A stretch of DNA of 28,536 bases, taken from Lachnospiraceae bacterium. Its GTDB lineage: Bacteria; Bacillota; Clostridia; Lachnospirales; Lachnospiraceae. Below are positions 1-8,015 of the stretch, one piece after another. Location: the NCBI GenBank assembly GCA_019420465.1, contig JAHZHB010000147.1, forward strand, positions 502-29,037. Reading direction: 5' to 3'. A program made the position numbers and the translations under genes. Below the pieces are notes generated by a model, which was not told the origin of the DNA, made no database searches, and saw only the letters and a list, made by a program, of their open reading frames with translations. How positions within the stretch are numbered: position 1 is the stretch's first letter; the number at the start of each line of letters is the position of its first letter.

Positions 1-768
1 ACGAAAAGATTGAAAAGGCTTAATGTCCAAATCAACAAGTGTCTGTATATAGTAAGTATTTTCACATGCATGCCTGCATATTTCAAATAGTTTCTGGGTG
101 TTTGAGCTTGAACGTCCACCGATGACGATCATGGCATCTACCTTTGAAGCCAGTTCAACGGCTTCTGTCTGTCGTTCTTCTGTCGCACTGCAGATCGTAT
201 TTAAAACAAGTCTATCATAACGCTTTTTGTCAAGAATTTCAACTATATCTTTAAATTTGTTGTAATTAAATGTCGTCTGGGACACTACACAGATCGGTGT
301 ACCCTCCGGCAGTTCAAAATCTGCGGCCTCCTGCACAGAACTGATAACAAAAGGTGTCGTTTTGCTCCAGCCTTTGATTCCCTCTACTTCCGGATGATGA
401 TCATTGCCGACGATCACGATCGTACGTCCCGCTGCGCTGTGTTTCTCAACCAGCTTGTGGATTTTTCTCACATAAGGGCAGGTTGCATCGGCATAGCGGA
501 TATTTTTTTCTTCCAGCAGACGGTAGACCTTTTCCGGCACACCGTGAGAACGGATCACTACGATACCATCCCGTACATTTGAAAGCTCTTCCAGGGTATT
601 TAAGACGGTTACCCCTTTCTTTTCCAGATCCTGCACCACTTCTTCGTTATGAATGATCGGACCATACGTATAGACCTTGTTTTCTGTGTCCGCCAGTTCA
701 TAGACTTTGTCCACGGCTCTCTTTACACCAAAGCAAAAGCCGGCTGTTTTTGCAAGTGTTACTTCCAT
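1..768 (-). CDS. ispH: 4-hydroxy-3-methylbut-2-enyl diphosphate reductase (IspH), 3' end outside window
   Basis: Iron-sulfur enzyme making IPP and DMAPP from HMBPP in the last step of the non-mevalonate (MEP) isoprenoid pathway; cytosolic. The frame is open from the ATG at 768 to the window edge, giving 256 residues with no stop. The three cluster cysteines are visible (Cys12 in GFCFGVKRAV, Cys97 in DATCPYV, Cys193 in TICSATEERQ), as are His75 in IRSHGVP, the GNDHHPEVEG loop with Glu127, and the substrate-binding GGRSSSNT stretch near 217-224. AAAGGAG lies just upstream of the ATG. The gene follows cmk after 14 bp, so the two are co-transcribed. In many Clostridia ispH continues into a ribosomal protein S1 domain; whether it does here cannot be seen. 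Identification is near certain; the missing part is the C-terminus. Confidence 0.95.
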   Translation of the reverse strand, partial: MEVTLAKTAGFCFGVKRAVDKVYELADTENKVYTYGPIIHNEEVVQDLEKKGVTVLNTLEELSNVRDGIVVIRSHGVPEKVYRLLEEKNIRYADATCPYVRKIHKLVEKHSAAGRTIVIVGNDHHPEVEGIKGWSKTTPFVISSVQEAADFELPEGTPICVVSQTTFNYNKFKDIVEILDKKRYDRLVLNTICSATEERQTEAVELASKVDAMIVIGGRSSSNTQKLFEICRHACENTYYIQTLVDLDIKPFQSFR

Positions 769-782
769 ACGGCTCCTTTCCG

Positions 783-1451
783 TTATTCTGCCTTTTTCAC
801 AATGGCAAGAATACAGTCTACGACTTCACTGATCGACAGATCAGAGGAATCCACCAGCACGGCATCCTCTGCCTGACACAGCGGTGAAACTTCACGGTGC
901 ATATCGCGGTAATCACGTTCCTCTATATCTGCCTCGATCTGCTCAAGGGATTTGCCGCTGACTCCCTTTTCCAGAAGCTCCTTATACCGGCGGCAGGCAC
1001 GGGTATGCGCGCTGGCTGTCAGGTAGATCTTTACCTGTGCCTGTGGCAGCACACAGGTACCGATATCCCGTCCGTCCATCACAACATTTTCTCTGGCGGC
1101 CAGATCCTTTTGCAGCTGTGTGAGCTTTGCCCGCACTTCAGGTATCGGCGAACTTTTGGATGCCATATTGCCTACCTCTTCGCTGCGGATAAAAGGAGTG
1201 ACATCGCTGCCGTTTAACATCACTTTCTGTTCTCCGTTTTCATAGCAGATGGATACATCCGCATGGGCAACAGCTTCTTTGATTTTCTCTGTATCTGTTT
1301 CTTTTAAGCCCAGCTGCAGGAAATAATATGCCATAGCTCTGTACATGGCACCGGTATCCACATAGATAAAAGAAAGCTCCCCGGCAACCTTTCTGGCGAT
1401 CGTACTCTTTCCGGCTCCGGCCGGTCCGTCTATTGCGATTGAAAAACTCAT
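783..1451 (-). CDS. cmk: (d)CMP kinase
   Basis: Cytidylate kinase, phosphorylating CMP/dCMP with ATP in pyrimidine nucleotide metabolism. The 222-residue product has the normal length for the short bacterial form. Walker A is GPAGAGKST at residues 9-17, followed by YVDTGAMYRA (31-40), typical of Cmk, and MDGRDIGTCVLP, the conserved NMP-binding segment. The lid region follows around the RRYKELLEKG stretch. The start ATG overlaps the stop of the upstream flavoprotein gene by 4 bp (ATGA type), implying translational coupling. The order flavoprotein-cmk-ispH is common in Lachnospiraceae. Confidence 0.95.
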   Translation of the reverse strand: MSFSIAIDGPAGAGKSTIARKVAGELSFIYVDTGAMYRAMAYYFLQLGLKETDTEKIKEAVAHADVSICYENGEQKVMLNGSDVTPFIRSEEVGNMASKSSPIPEVRAKLTQLQKDLAARENVVMDGRDIGTCVLPQAQVKIYLTASAHTRACRRYKELLEKGVSGKSLEQIEADIEERDYRDMHREVSPLCQAEDAVLVDSSDLSISEVVDCILAIVKKAE

Positions 1452-2710
1452 GCTTCTTCCTCCATACTTCTGCTTTTTTCATTAATAGCTCTGGCTGCGG
1501 CATCCGCTGTAGACCAGGCGATCTGCAGGTTAAATCCGCCGGTGACGGCATCCAGATCCAGCATTTCCCCGACAGCGTACAGCCCCTGCACCTTTTTCAC
1601 CGCCATCGTTTTCGGATCGACCTCCTTCACAGAAAGACCGCCTTTGGTGATGATCGCTTCTTCAAAGCCGCGAAGTCCGGTCACTGTAAAGCAGAAATTT
1701 TTCAGCTGTGCCGTGATCTTAGCTCTCTCGGCCTTCGAAACCTCGCAGACCATCTTTCTGCCATCCAGACCCAGTACAGTCAAAAACGGCTCGATCATCT
1801 TTGCCGGAAGCAGTCCGCCCATGATCGTGGCCAGCTGTTTTTTCGGTGCTTCCTGAAATTCACGGATCAGCCTGTGATCCAGCTGTTCTGCCGAAAGCGC
1901 AGGTTTCAGATCGATACTGGCCTGAAACGGTCCTTTTTCCAGTCTTTTTCCACACCTGGCGCTGGCTGTCAGGACCAGCGGGCCTGTGATACCAAAATGG
2001 GTAAACATCATCTCGCCAAACTCTTTGTACAGTATCTTCTTTTTCTGTGACAGTCTCAGCTCAACATTTTTCAGAGACAGGCCCTGCATCTGTGGTATAT
2101 ATGGTTCTTCTGTCACCATCGGCACCAGAGAAGGTGTCAGATCTGTCACTTTCAGTCCGGCTTCTTTTGCAAAACGAAGTCCGTCTCCCGAGGATCCTGT
2201 CACCGGATAGGATACCCCGCCGGTGGCCAGAATAACAACGTCCGCCGGAATATGACTGCCATTTTCCAGAAAGACACCCTTAACGGTATCCTCACAGATC
2301 TCCAGTGCTTTCACACGGCTGTTCAAGTGGATACATACCTTTCTGGCTTTGATCTTCTGTTCCAGCGCACGGATCACATCGGAAGAATGGTCAGACACGG
2401 GAAAAACACGGTTTCCACGCTCCGTCTTGATCTTTAGATGCAGATCATCCGAAAAATACCGCATCACCGCCTGATTGTCAAAAGCAGACAGTGCGCTGTA
2501 CAGAAATTTGCTGTTGGACACCACAGATGCCAGCATCTGTTCCTGATCACAGGCATTGGTCAGATTGCAGCGTCCCTTACCTGTGATAAAAAGCTTTTTA
2601 CCCAGCTTTTCATTGCGCTCAAAAATATGTATTCTTGCGTTTTCCACTTCCAGTCTGGCTGCCGCCATCATACCGGCAGCACCTCCGCCAACGATCACTA
2701 TTTCCTGCAT
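1448..2710 (-). CDS. NAD(P)/FAD-dependent oxidoreductase, HI0933/BaiN family
   Basis: Flavoprotein of 420 residues. The N-terminus IVIVGGGAAGMMAA is the Rossmann dinucleotide-binding motif (GGGAAG at 8-13), followed by the family-typical GKKLFITGKGRCNLTN segment near residues 37-52. A second FAD-contact motif, VILATGGVSYPVTGSSGDG, lies in the middle, and the C-terminal VTGGFNLQIAWSTADAAA closes the FAD site. This family (YhiN, HI0933, BaiN) is widespread. BaiN of Clostridium scindens has been proposed to act in bile acid 7-dehydroxylation, but most members sit next to cmk as a housekeeping gene and have no established substrate; no bile acid genes are nearby here. It overlaps cmk by 4 bp and the upstream regulator stop by 1 bp. 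The family call is firm; the substrate is unknown. Confidence 0.9.
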   Translation of the reverse strand: MQEIVIVGGGAAGMMAAARLEVENARIHIFERNEKLGKKLFITGKGRCNLTNACDQEQMLASVVSNSKFLYSALSAFDNQAVMRYFSDDLHLKIKTERGNRVFPVSDHSSDVIRALEQKIKARKVCIHLNSRVKALEICEDTVKGVFLENGSHIPADVVILATGGVSYPVTGSSGDGLRFAKEAGLKVTDLTPSLVPMVTEEPYIPQMQGLSLKNVELRLSQKKKILYKEFGEMMFTHFGITGPLVLTASARCGKRLEKGPFQASIDLKPALSAEQLDHRLIREFQEAPKKQLATIMGGLLPAKMIEPFLTVLGLDGRKMVCEVSKAERAKITAQLKNFCFTVTGLRGFEEAIITKGGLSVKEVDPKTMAVKKVQGLYAVGEMLDLDAVTGGFNLQIAWSTADAAARAINEKSRSMEEEA

Positions 2711-3630
2711 TATTTTTTCTCTCCATCGTCATCCATGATCCGTGCCTTTGGATCCAGATAATTGATCTCATCGTTACTGTATACCTGGTACTCATCCCAG
2801 ATATGCTCCAGACTCTCCAGCGTATGTACCATCTCATCCTGTTTTTTCATGCACAGTGCCACGACCAGTGCATTGATGATACTGAGCGGTGCCACCAGGG
2901 AATCTACAATCGACGCCATATCACTTCTGGCGATCAGATTGCAGGAAGAATACAGATTGATCGGGGAATGTACACTGTCCGTCAGAGTGATCACCTTGGC
3001 ATTTCTTTTGTTGGCAAACTCCAGAGCCTTTAATGTCAGCATCGAATATCGCGGGAAACTGATGCCAAAGATCACATCCTGCTCATTGATTCTTAACATC
3101 TGCTCGAAAATATCGCTGGTATTATGGGTAGTCAGCACATGGACATTGTCAAAAATATAATTCATATAAAAGGCAAGGAAGTTGGCCAGCGGTGCACAGC
3201 TTCTCAGACCGATGATATAGATACTGCGCGCCGAAGACAGCGTATCTACAGCCAGATTAAAAGCATCATGATTGATCGCCTCCATGGTCAGCTTGATCTT
3301 TTCTATGTCTGAATGCAGGATACGGTCAAGGATCTCTACCTGTGGTACATTGCCATAGGTAACTTTCATACGCTGTATGGAATTTAACTTGTTACGCACA
3401 AGCTCTTCAAGCGCTCTGTGAAATTCCGGATAGCCTTCAAATCCCAGCTGTGTGGCAAAACGTACCGTAGTAGACTCGCTGACTCCGGCCTCTTTGCCGA
3501 GTTTGGCTGCTGTCAGAAATACTGCAGCATCATAGTGTTCCAGAATATAGGAAGCCAGTCTTTTCTGGCCTTTGCTGAATGTTTTGTACTGGGCCTGTAT
3601 CCGGCCAAGCAGATTATCTGTTGTTTCCAT
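2710..3630 (-). CDS. MurR/RpiR family transcriptional regulator with SIS domain
   Basis: DNA-binding regulator of 306 residues. The N-terminal 75 residues form the RpiR-type HTH: FSKGQKRLASYIL, then LTAAKLGKEAGVSESTTVRFATQLGFEGYPEF, a classic HTH_6 pattern. Residues about 125-260 form a SIS domain (SARSIYIIGLRSCAPLANFLAFY, and FGISFPRYSMLTLKALEFA), which usually senses a phosphosugar. I chose the ATG at 3630 because TGGAGGG sits directly upstream; an earlier in-frame start at 3699 adds a tail unlike the family and lacks a ribosome binding site. The stop overlaps the flavoprotein start (TAATG). It heads the flavoprotein-cmk-ispH operon, an odd partner for an RpiR protein; no sugar gene is adjacent and the ligand is unknown. 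Confidence 0.88.
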   Translation of the reverse strand: METTDNLLGRIQAQYKTFSKGQKRLASYILEHYDAAVFLTAAKLGKEAGVSESTTVRFATQLGFEGYPEFHRALEELVRNKLNSIQRMKVTYGNVPQVEILDRILHSDIEKIKLTMEAINHDAFNLAVDTLSSARSIYIIGLRSCAPLANFLAFYMNYIFDNVHVLTTHNTSDIFEQMLRINEQDVIFGISFPRYSMLTLKALEFANKRNAKVITLTDSVHSPINLYSSCNLIARSDMASIVDSLVAPLSIINALVVALCMKKQDEMVHTLESLEHIWDEYQVYSNDEINYLDPKARIMDDDGEKK

Positions 3631-3707
3631 TTTCCCTCCAAAACGGTGGATTATTTTACATATCCATGATGTTCTCAATATCCAACCGATTACTCTCAAC
3701 TTTTTCG

Positions 3708-3713
3708 ATTATA
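3708..3713 (-). promoter_or_regulatory. Candidate -10 element for the rpiR-cmk-ispH operon
   Basis: A perfect TATAAT on the minus strand, preceded directly by TG, lies 78 bases upstream of the rpiR start. No good -35 is visible at 16-18 bp spacing, so this rests on the -10 alone. Confidence 0.4.
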
Positions 3714-3798
3714 CACAATTTTGCAGGAAAAAGAAAGGGCAACTTGCAAAATCAGATACAAGACATCCGGACAGGTTTTTGATATGCACGCAAAGAAA

Positions 3799-3829
3799 CG
3801 GTGGTGTCTGCACTGTGCAAACGCCACCG
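3799..3829 (-). terminator. Rho-independent terminator of the UroD-like operon
   Basis: On the minus strand a stem built from CGGTGG and CCACCG is extended by an inner GTTTGCAC/GTGCAGAC pairing and followed by TTTCTTT. It lies about 20 bases past the stop of the last operon gene and separates it from the rpiR promoter. Confidence 0.75.
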
Positions 3830-3847
3830 CCTCTTTATGGCAGATTT

Positions 3848-4930
3848 TTATCTGTTATACAGTTTATTGTAGTATTCCAGTGAATAATTATAGAGTTCAT
3901 CATGCGCGATGGCGGACTGCTTCGGATCACTCATATCGGTCATGATACACGGCATGCATCTGCCTTTGGCACCATAATGATCAACAAAGTCACGGATGAT
4001 CTTACGGATCTCTGTTTCATCGGCTTTCGGGTCGATATTCAGCCAGAACGCAAAGGTCATCTTGTCACCATACTTCTCATACAGCAGATCTGGATTATTG
4101 ATCACCGCCTGCGGCGTCCACATATCAATACCCATCTCAATCATTTCCGGCACATACTGGATATTCTTGCCGCAGGAATGCAGCTCGATAAACTTGCCCT
4201 GCTCCTTGACATATTTCAGGAAACGGGATGTTGATGGCATGATCTGTTCTCTGAACATTTCGTTGGAGAAAAATCCGCTTCGCTGTGTACCCCAGTCATC
4301 GTGATACAAAATACCATCTCCCCTTCCGTAATTATCAAATATCTTCTGGCAGGATTCGATCTTGTAATCCGCCATTTTCTGGAAAAACTCTTCCAGAAGC
4401 TCCGGTTCCTCGTAGAAAGCCAGCAATGTCTCATCAAAAGGCATCATCTCATGCAGACGCTCAAAGATTCCCTCTACACACTCATAGATATGGACGCGGT
4501 CCGGATCGAGCATTTTCTGGATCTTTTCTCCATCTGTCTTAAAATCGACAACAGACAGATCCGGCCATTCTACTTCCTCTTTCCAGTTAGCAAAATCGGA
4601 GATCGTCCGGGTCCCCGGCTTTGTGATCATACCTCCGGCAGACTCTACCATAACCCAGTTTACACCCCACCAGTCGTATCCATCGACTTCCGGTACCGGA
4701 TGTTCCTCCATGGCATCCGGCCAGATGATATTGCTCTCTGTCATATATGCCGGCATCCAGAACGGCTTTTCCCCTTTAACACAGCGGATATAGTTTTCCC
4801 TGACACTGTACGGTCTGCCGGTAATCGGCTCCTTCGGCCGCTGAAAGATCCACGGAAAACTGCCGGGTGCCTGCCATTCTTTGGAATAATCACGATTTGC
4901 AGCTGTTTGCATAAATTTACCAACACTCAT
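3848..4930 (-). CDS. Uroporphyrinogen decarboxylase-like protein (predicted zinc-dependent methyltransferase), copy 1
   Basis: A 360-residue TIM-barrel protein of the UroD/MtaA/CmuA superfamily. Family members either decarboxylate uroporphyrinogen III (HemE) or move methyl groups between a corrinoid protein and a thiol. This one carries HSC at 251-253 (FIELHSCGKN) and further cysteines at 325 and 328 (GRCMPC). That matches the HxC...C zinc site of the methyltransferases and not the HemE active site. The ATG at 4930 is preferred because GAGG lies 8 bases upstream; a GTG two codons earlier is the alternative. It is the last gene of its operon, about 48 bp downstream of the small unknown protein. 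The methyl donor is unknown and no corrinoid-binding protein is encoded nearby. Superfamily certain, methyltransferase role inferred. Confidence 0.8.
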   Translation of the reverse strand: MSVGKFMQTAANRDYSKEWQAPGSFPWIFQRPKEPITGRPYSVRENYIRCVKGEKPFWMPAYMTESNIIWPDAMEEHPVPEVDGYDWWGVNWVMVESAGGMITKPGTRTISDFANWKEEVEWPDLSVVDFKTDGEKIQKMLDPDRVHIYECVEGIFERLHEMMPFDETLLAFYEEPELLEEFFQKMADYKIESCQKIFDNYGRGDGILYHDDWGTQRSGFFSNEMFREQIMPSTSRFLKYVKEQGKFIELHSCGKNIQYVPEMIEMGIDMWTPQAVINNPDLLYEKYGDKMTFAFWLNIDPKADETEIRKIIRDFVDHYGAKGRCMPCIMTDMSDPKQSAIAHDELYNYSLEYYNKLYNR

Positions 4931-4978
4931 TTTCACGTCCTCACTTTCTACTGCTTTATGATCTGCCGCCCGACTTTT

Positions 4979-5446
4979 TCAAGCGACAGTCTGTATTTTC
5001 ATTTTCACATTTTCAAACATAGTTTCAACCAGTTCGCGTGCTTTTGTCTCGTCCAGAAACAGTACAATAGCTGCAAAACTTCCCTGCAATTCAGTCGTAT
5101 TTCCGCAACGCACATCCGCTCTGTCCAGAGTCACAGAGATCACCGCTGTATCCTGGCATTCCACCGATGCCTTAATATGACCAACGATACCGCCATGGCT
5201 TTCTACATTTGAAGCAAGCTGTTCCATTTCCGTCTGCAGTGCTGCCATCATACATGCCTTTTCGCCCTGCAGATGAAAATCACAAGACACTACAACTGCT
5301 TCCTCCTGTGTGCGCACGGTGATATGCAGCTCTTTATCGTCTGCTGTACACCAGTTAAGACCCTGTGATCTTACCGGACGGATTTTTGGTATATTTGCTG
5401 ACGGCGCGGGTGCTCCAACCATCATCCGAACCTTTTTCTTCATCAT
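4979..5446 (-). CDS. Unrecognised small protein in UroD-like/CobW operon
   Basis: A 155-residue soluble protein that I do not recognise. No signal peptide or membrane segment is visible. Features are a basic start with MMKKKVRMM, a proline-rich stretch (GAPAPSANIPKIRP), then alternating beta-like strands and a central GGIVGHIKASV motif at 85-95. Cysteines are scattered at 33, 55, 65, 97 and 114. A C-terminal helix covers about 133-150 after a hydrophobic strand (SFAAIVLFLD). The start is the ATG at 5446, which overlaps the CobW-type gene stop (ATGATGA arrangement) with GGAGG 9 bases upstream. Tight coupling suggests a joint function with the GTPase and the two UroD-like proteins, perhaps as a partner or metal carrier; this is inference from position only. 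Confidence 0.75.
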   Translation of the reverse strand: MMKKKVRMMVGAPAPSANIPKIRPVRSQGLNWCTADDKELHITVRTQEEAVVVSCDFHLQGEKACMMAALQTEMEQLASNVESHGGIVGHIKASVECQDTAVISVTLDRADVRCGNTTELQGSFAAIVLFLDETKARELVETMFENVKMKIQTVA

Positions 5447-6051
5447 ACAGCATCGCCTCCCAGTATCTGTTCCCATATCTCATCCTGCCCGGCATCTGCA
5501 GCACAACTGCGACAGCAGACAGCTTTTTCGTTCATCTGGCGCACCATATCTTCACATTTCTGTATGGTATGTTCGTCCACCAGATCGATCTTGTTGATCA
5601 GCACGATATCCGCACAGGAAATCTGGCCCTTTAAAAGCGCTTCCATCGGTTTAAAGATCCGTGTAAAACGCTGTGCATCCACCACAGTACATATCCTGCA
5701 TGTTTTGTTCAGTGCAGCAAACAGATTGTCCCGGATCAGTCCCGGATAGGCCAGCCCTGTCGTTTCCAGAATCATCCAGTCCGGTGCATACTTTTCTTCG
5801 ATGTAGCTTATCGACTGGATCAGCTCCGTTCCCACAGTACAACAGGCACATCCGGCAAACAGATTTTCAACTTCAAATCCACGGCTCCTTAGCAGGGCAT
5901 CATCCACACCCTGTGCCCCTGCTTCATTTTCAAGGATGATCACCCGGGGAGGCTCCTGCTCTTTTGCCTCCCGGGCCAGAAAATGCGCCAGTCCCATCAG
6001 AAGGGAAGTCTTACCCGATCCCAGAAATCCACCAAGTATCAGAATGCGCAT
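5443..6051 (-). CDS. CobW/P47K-type GTPase (COG0523), short form
   Basis: G3E-family GTPase of 202 residues, the family of metal chaperones and cobalamin-linked GTPases. Walker A is GGFLGSGKT at 7-15, the ENE element is at 41-43, the metal-binding GCACC motif is at 67-71, ETTG (switch II) is at 96-99 and NKID is at 153-156. It ends right after the G domain, so the CobW C-terminal domain of typical 320-400-residue members is absent. The gene lies between the second UroD-like gene (about 30 bp upstream) and the small unknown protein (overlapping). Relatives beside corrinoid methyltransferase genes could load or reactivate a metal centre. The fold is certain; zinc or cobalt delivery to the UroD-like enzymes is a guess. 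Confidence 0.88.
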   Translation of the reverse strand: MRILILGGFLGSGKTSLLMGLAHFLAREAKEQEPPRVIILENEAGAQGVDDALLRSRGFEVENLFAGCACCTVGTELIQSISYIEEKYAPDWMILETTGLAYPGLIRDNLFAALNKTCRICTVVDAQRFTRIFKPMEALLKGQISCADIVLINKIDLVDEHTIQKCEDMVRQMNEKAVCCRSCAADAGQDEIWEQILGGDAV

Positions 6052-6080
6052 ATTCCACTCACCTCTTATCCTGTTTTGTA

Positions 6081-7112
6081 TTATTTGTAGAACTGATCGC
6101 CATACTTATATACTTCATCAAAAAGAATCGCGTTTTTACGAAGTACTTCTTTATCATCCACCGGTCCGAGATAGCCGCCGCACCAGCAGAAGCCGCCGCC
6201 TACAGCATAGGCATCCATCGTATCACGTACGGACTGACGGATCTCTTCTTCGGTAACATCCGGTGCCAGCAGTCTGTCGCGGGCATCCCAGCCACCGGTG
6301 ATCACAAGGCTGTTGCCAAACTTCGCCTGAACAGCTTTCAGATCGTTACATGTCTGTGCCGGATCCCAGGAGTTCACACCGATGCTTCTGAGATCTTCCA
6401 TAAACCCTTCGGCCTTGCCACAGTTGTGCATCGTGATCGGAATACCTGCATCACGGCCAAATTTCGCCTGTCTGTCGTGGAACGGCAATACCAGCTCTCG
6501 ATACATTTCCGGAGAAATGAACGGTGCCGCCCAGGCAGCTGTATCATCCATCAGTGTCATTACATCCGGTTTTACATATGGCCAGATCTGTCTCGTTACT
6601 TCTGTATAGAAATCACACATATAATCAAACAGGGCCAGTACCTCTTCCGGCTCCTCATACATAGCGCAGAGACCTTCCGTAAATCCCATAAATGCCATCA
6701 GATTCTGAAAATAGCCGACATGCAGGTTCAGAGCGATTGCTGTATCTTCTCTGTTGACACCCATCTTGTAAAAGCCTTCCAGCTGATCCTTTGCCATCTT
6801 TTCCCAGTCTACACCTTCCAGCGACGGAGCCTTGATCACATCACGCCAGTGACGGATATCATCCAGAATAAACTCGCCCGGCTTCGGCAAAAGAGCGTTT
6901 CCTGTTTCATATGTTGGTACATATTCTACGCCCCAGCAGTCCTTGCCGCCGCCTTTAAAACGAAATTCACTTAAGATCATCGGTTCCAGCATACACGATG
7001 TACACGGTCTTTCCTGTCCCGGCATCGGCCCAAAGGAATATACCGGTACCCAGTCCGGCTGTTCTCCCCGCAACGTACGCAGATAGTTCTCTTTTTCTGT
7101 AATCTTTGTCAT
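6081..7112 (-). CDS. Uroporphyrinogen decarboxylase-like protein (predicted zinc-dependent methyltransferase), copy 2
   Basis: A 343-residue UroD-superfamily protein, clearly divergent from copy 1. The start region KENYLRTLRGEQPDWVPVY is the usual opening of the methyltransferase-type family. HNC at 229-231 (ITMHNCGKAEGF) and a cysteine pair at 309/311 (GGGFCWCGGY) supply a candidate HxC...C zinc site. A CTSC motif at 37-40 is an unusual extra. The ATG at 7112 has GGAGGG 8 bases upstream. It is the first intact gene of the operon, 98 bp downstream of the transporter remnant. Having two different UroD-like enzymes in one operon recalls methyltransferase systems in which one protein demethylates the substrate and another uses the methyl-corrinoid, but the corrinoid protein is not in this window. 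Confidence 0.8.
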   Translation of the reverse strand: MTKITEKENYLRTLRGEQPDWVPVYSFGPMPGQERPCTSCMLEPMILSEFRFKGGGKDCWGVEYVPTYETGNALLPKPGEFILDDIRHWRDVIKAPSLEGVDWEKMAKDQLEGFYKMGVNREDTAIALNLHVGYFQNLMAFMGFTEGLCAMYEEPEEVLALFDYMCDFYTEVTRQIWPYVKPDVMTLMDDTAAWAAPFISPEMYRELVLPFHDRQAKFGRDAGIPITMHNCGKAEGFMEDLRSIGVNSWDPAQTCNDLKAVQAKFGNSLVITGGWDARDRLLAPDVTEEEIRQSVRDTMDAYAVGGGFCWCGGYLGPVDDKEVLRKNAILFDEVYKYGDQFYK

Positions 7113-7141
7113 GTAACGTACCCTCCTGATTCTTTTTTATG

Positions 7142-7173
7142 CAGCGGCAAAAGCTTCCTCTCTTCTGCCGCTG
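7142..7173 (-). repeat. Inverted repeat between the transporter remnant and the UroD-like gene
   Basis: A perfect 8-bp inverted repeat, CAGCGGCA and TGCCGCTG, separated by 16 bases. No T-run follows on the minus strand, so it is more likely an mRNA processing or stabilising hairpin than a terminator. Confidence 0.5.
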
Positions 7174-7210
7174 TCTGTTGCCACATATTACATAGTTTCT
7201 TTAATTAAAT

Positions 7211-7849
7211 TTAAGCCTTTGGTGCATATTTGGCTGCATTCTCAGCTGCATATCTGGCTGCGTCTTCATCGGTGATCTTGTAGCCAAACTGCATGATCAG
7301 GGCACCGATAAAGATCAGAACTGCCGGAATAATAGCCAGAAGAAGCATAAACTTCGTTGTAAATGCTGCATCTACGTCCATACCAGCCTGATAGCCGATA
7401 AAAGCCAGACCAAAGTTACCGATCGCACCGCCGAGTGCCATACCGATCTTCATCGGAACAGAATACATGGTAATCGCGATCATACGTGTATCCTTACCTG
7501 TCTTGTACAGGTGATACTCGCCACAGTCAATAAAGTAGTTGGCGCCGAAGGTAGTGAACATATACACAGCACCGCCGCCGATCGCACCACATACGGTATA
7601 GAGGATCCAGTTGCCGCCAACGAAGTATGCGCAGGCATAGGCAGCTGCATAGATCACCAGACCGGCTACGAAGGATTTCTTTTTGCCGAGCTTTCCGCCG
7701 AGTTTCGGCATTACCATGGAAGCCAGGAAACCGGTAACCATACATACGGTCATACTGTAGGACATTTTCATAAAATCACCTACGATATAGCTGAAATAGT
7801 ATGTACCAAGACCTGCGATGAGGTCAGGCTCTTTTCTTGCATAGTGTTT
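7211..7849 (-). pseudogene. GPH-family (glycoside-pentoside-hexuronide type) MFS transporter, 5' half deleted
   Basis: The readable part matches the second half of a 12-helix GPH sodium or proton symporter: a YYFSYIVGDF segment (TM7), five further hydrophobic helices, and the family hallmark DCGEYHLYKTGKDTR between TM10 and TM11. The first six helices are missing. A strong AGGAGG with ATG at 7842 remains, but that start reads only 20 codons before a TAG at 7780-7782; the transporter frame is open beyond it but has no start. The first in-frame ATG (7771) has no ribosome binding site, though it could be reached by reinitiation 8 bases past the TAG. This looks like a deletion that removed the N-terminal half and shifted the frame. 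The ancestral protein probably imported the substrate of the UroD-like operon. Confidence 0.75.
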
Positions 7850-7907
7850 CCTCCTTTTTTTCTTTCAAGGTCATATGTCGTGCCCCTTGATACTTTTTGA
7901 TGATTCC

Positions 7908-7913
7908 ATTATA
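7908..7913 (-). promoter_or_regulatory. Candidate -10 element of the transporter/UroD-like operon
   Basis: Perfect TATAAT on the minus strand with TG directly before it, about 65 bases upstream of the AGGAGG/ATG of the transporter remnant. The -35 region is weak, as expected of an activator-dependent promoter. Confidence 0.45.
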
Positions 7914-7935
7914 CATTTTCAGAATTTTCTTACTA

Positions 7936-7950
7936 TGTACCAAACGTACA
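7936..7950. promoter_or_regulatory. Possible operator in the divergent intergenic region
   Basis: A short perfect inverted repeat TGTAC-N5-GTACA lies 23 bases upstream of the minus-strand -10 and about 65 bases upstream of the plus-strand -10. Its place between the PucR-type regulator and the UroD-like operon fits an activator site. It is short, so chance is possible. Confidence 0.3.
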
Positions 7951-8015
7951 AGAAAAGTCTATTTTAAAATGTGACTTTTTGTAGATTGGAGCTCTACTTT
8001 TCTGACGTTTTTTTG

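Noticed and set aside
2710..3699. Longer RpiR start at 3699
   Set aside because: The extra N-terminal residues do not fit the family and lack a ribosome binding site; 3630 has TGGAGGG upstream.
4301..5212. 303-codon plus-strand frame
   Set aside because: Antisense shadow of the UroD-like and small protein genes, with no family features.
3848..7112. True uroporphyrinogen decarboxylase (HemE)
   Set aside because: Both proteins have a zinc-type HxC...C pattern and sit beside CobW, not heme genes, so HemE is unlikely.
7142..7173. Rho-independent terminator between transporter remnant and UroD-like gene
   Set aside because: The inverted repeat lacks a following T-run on the minus strand.
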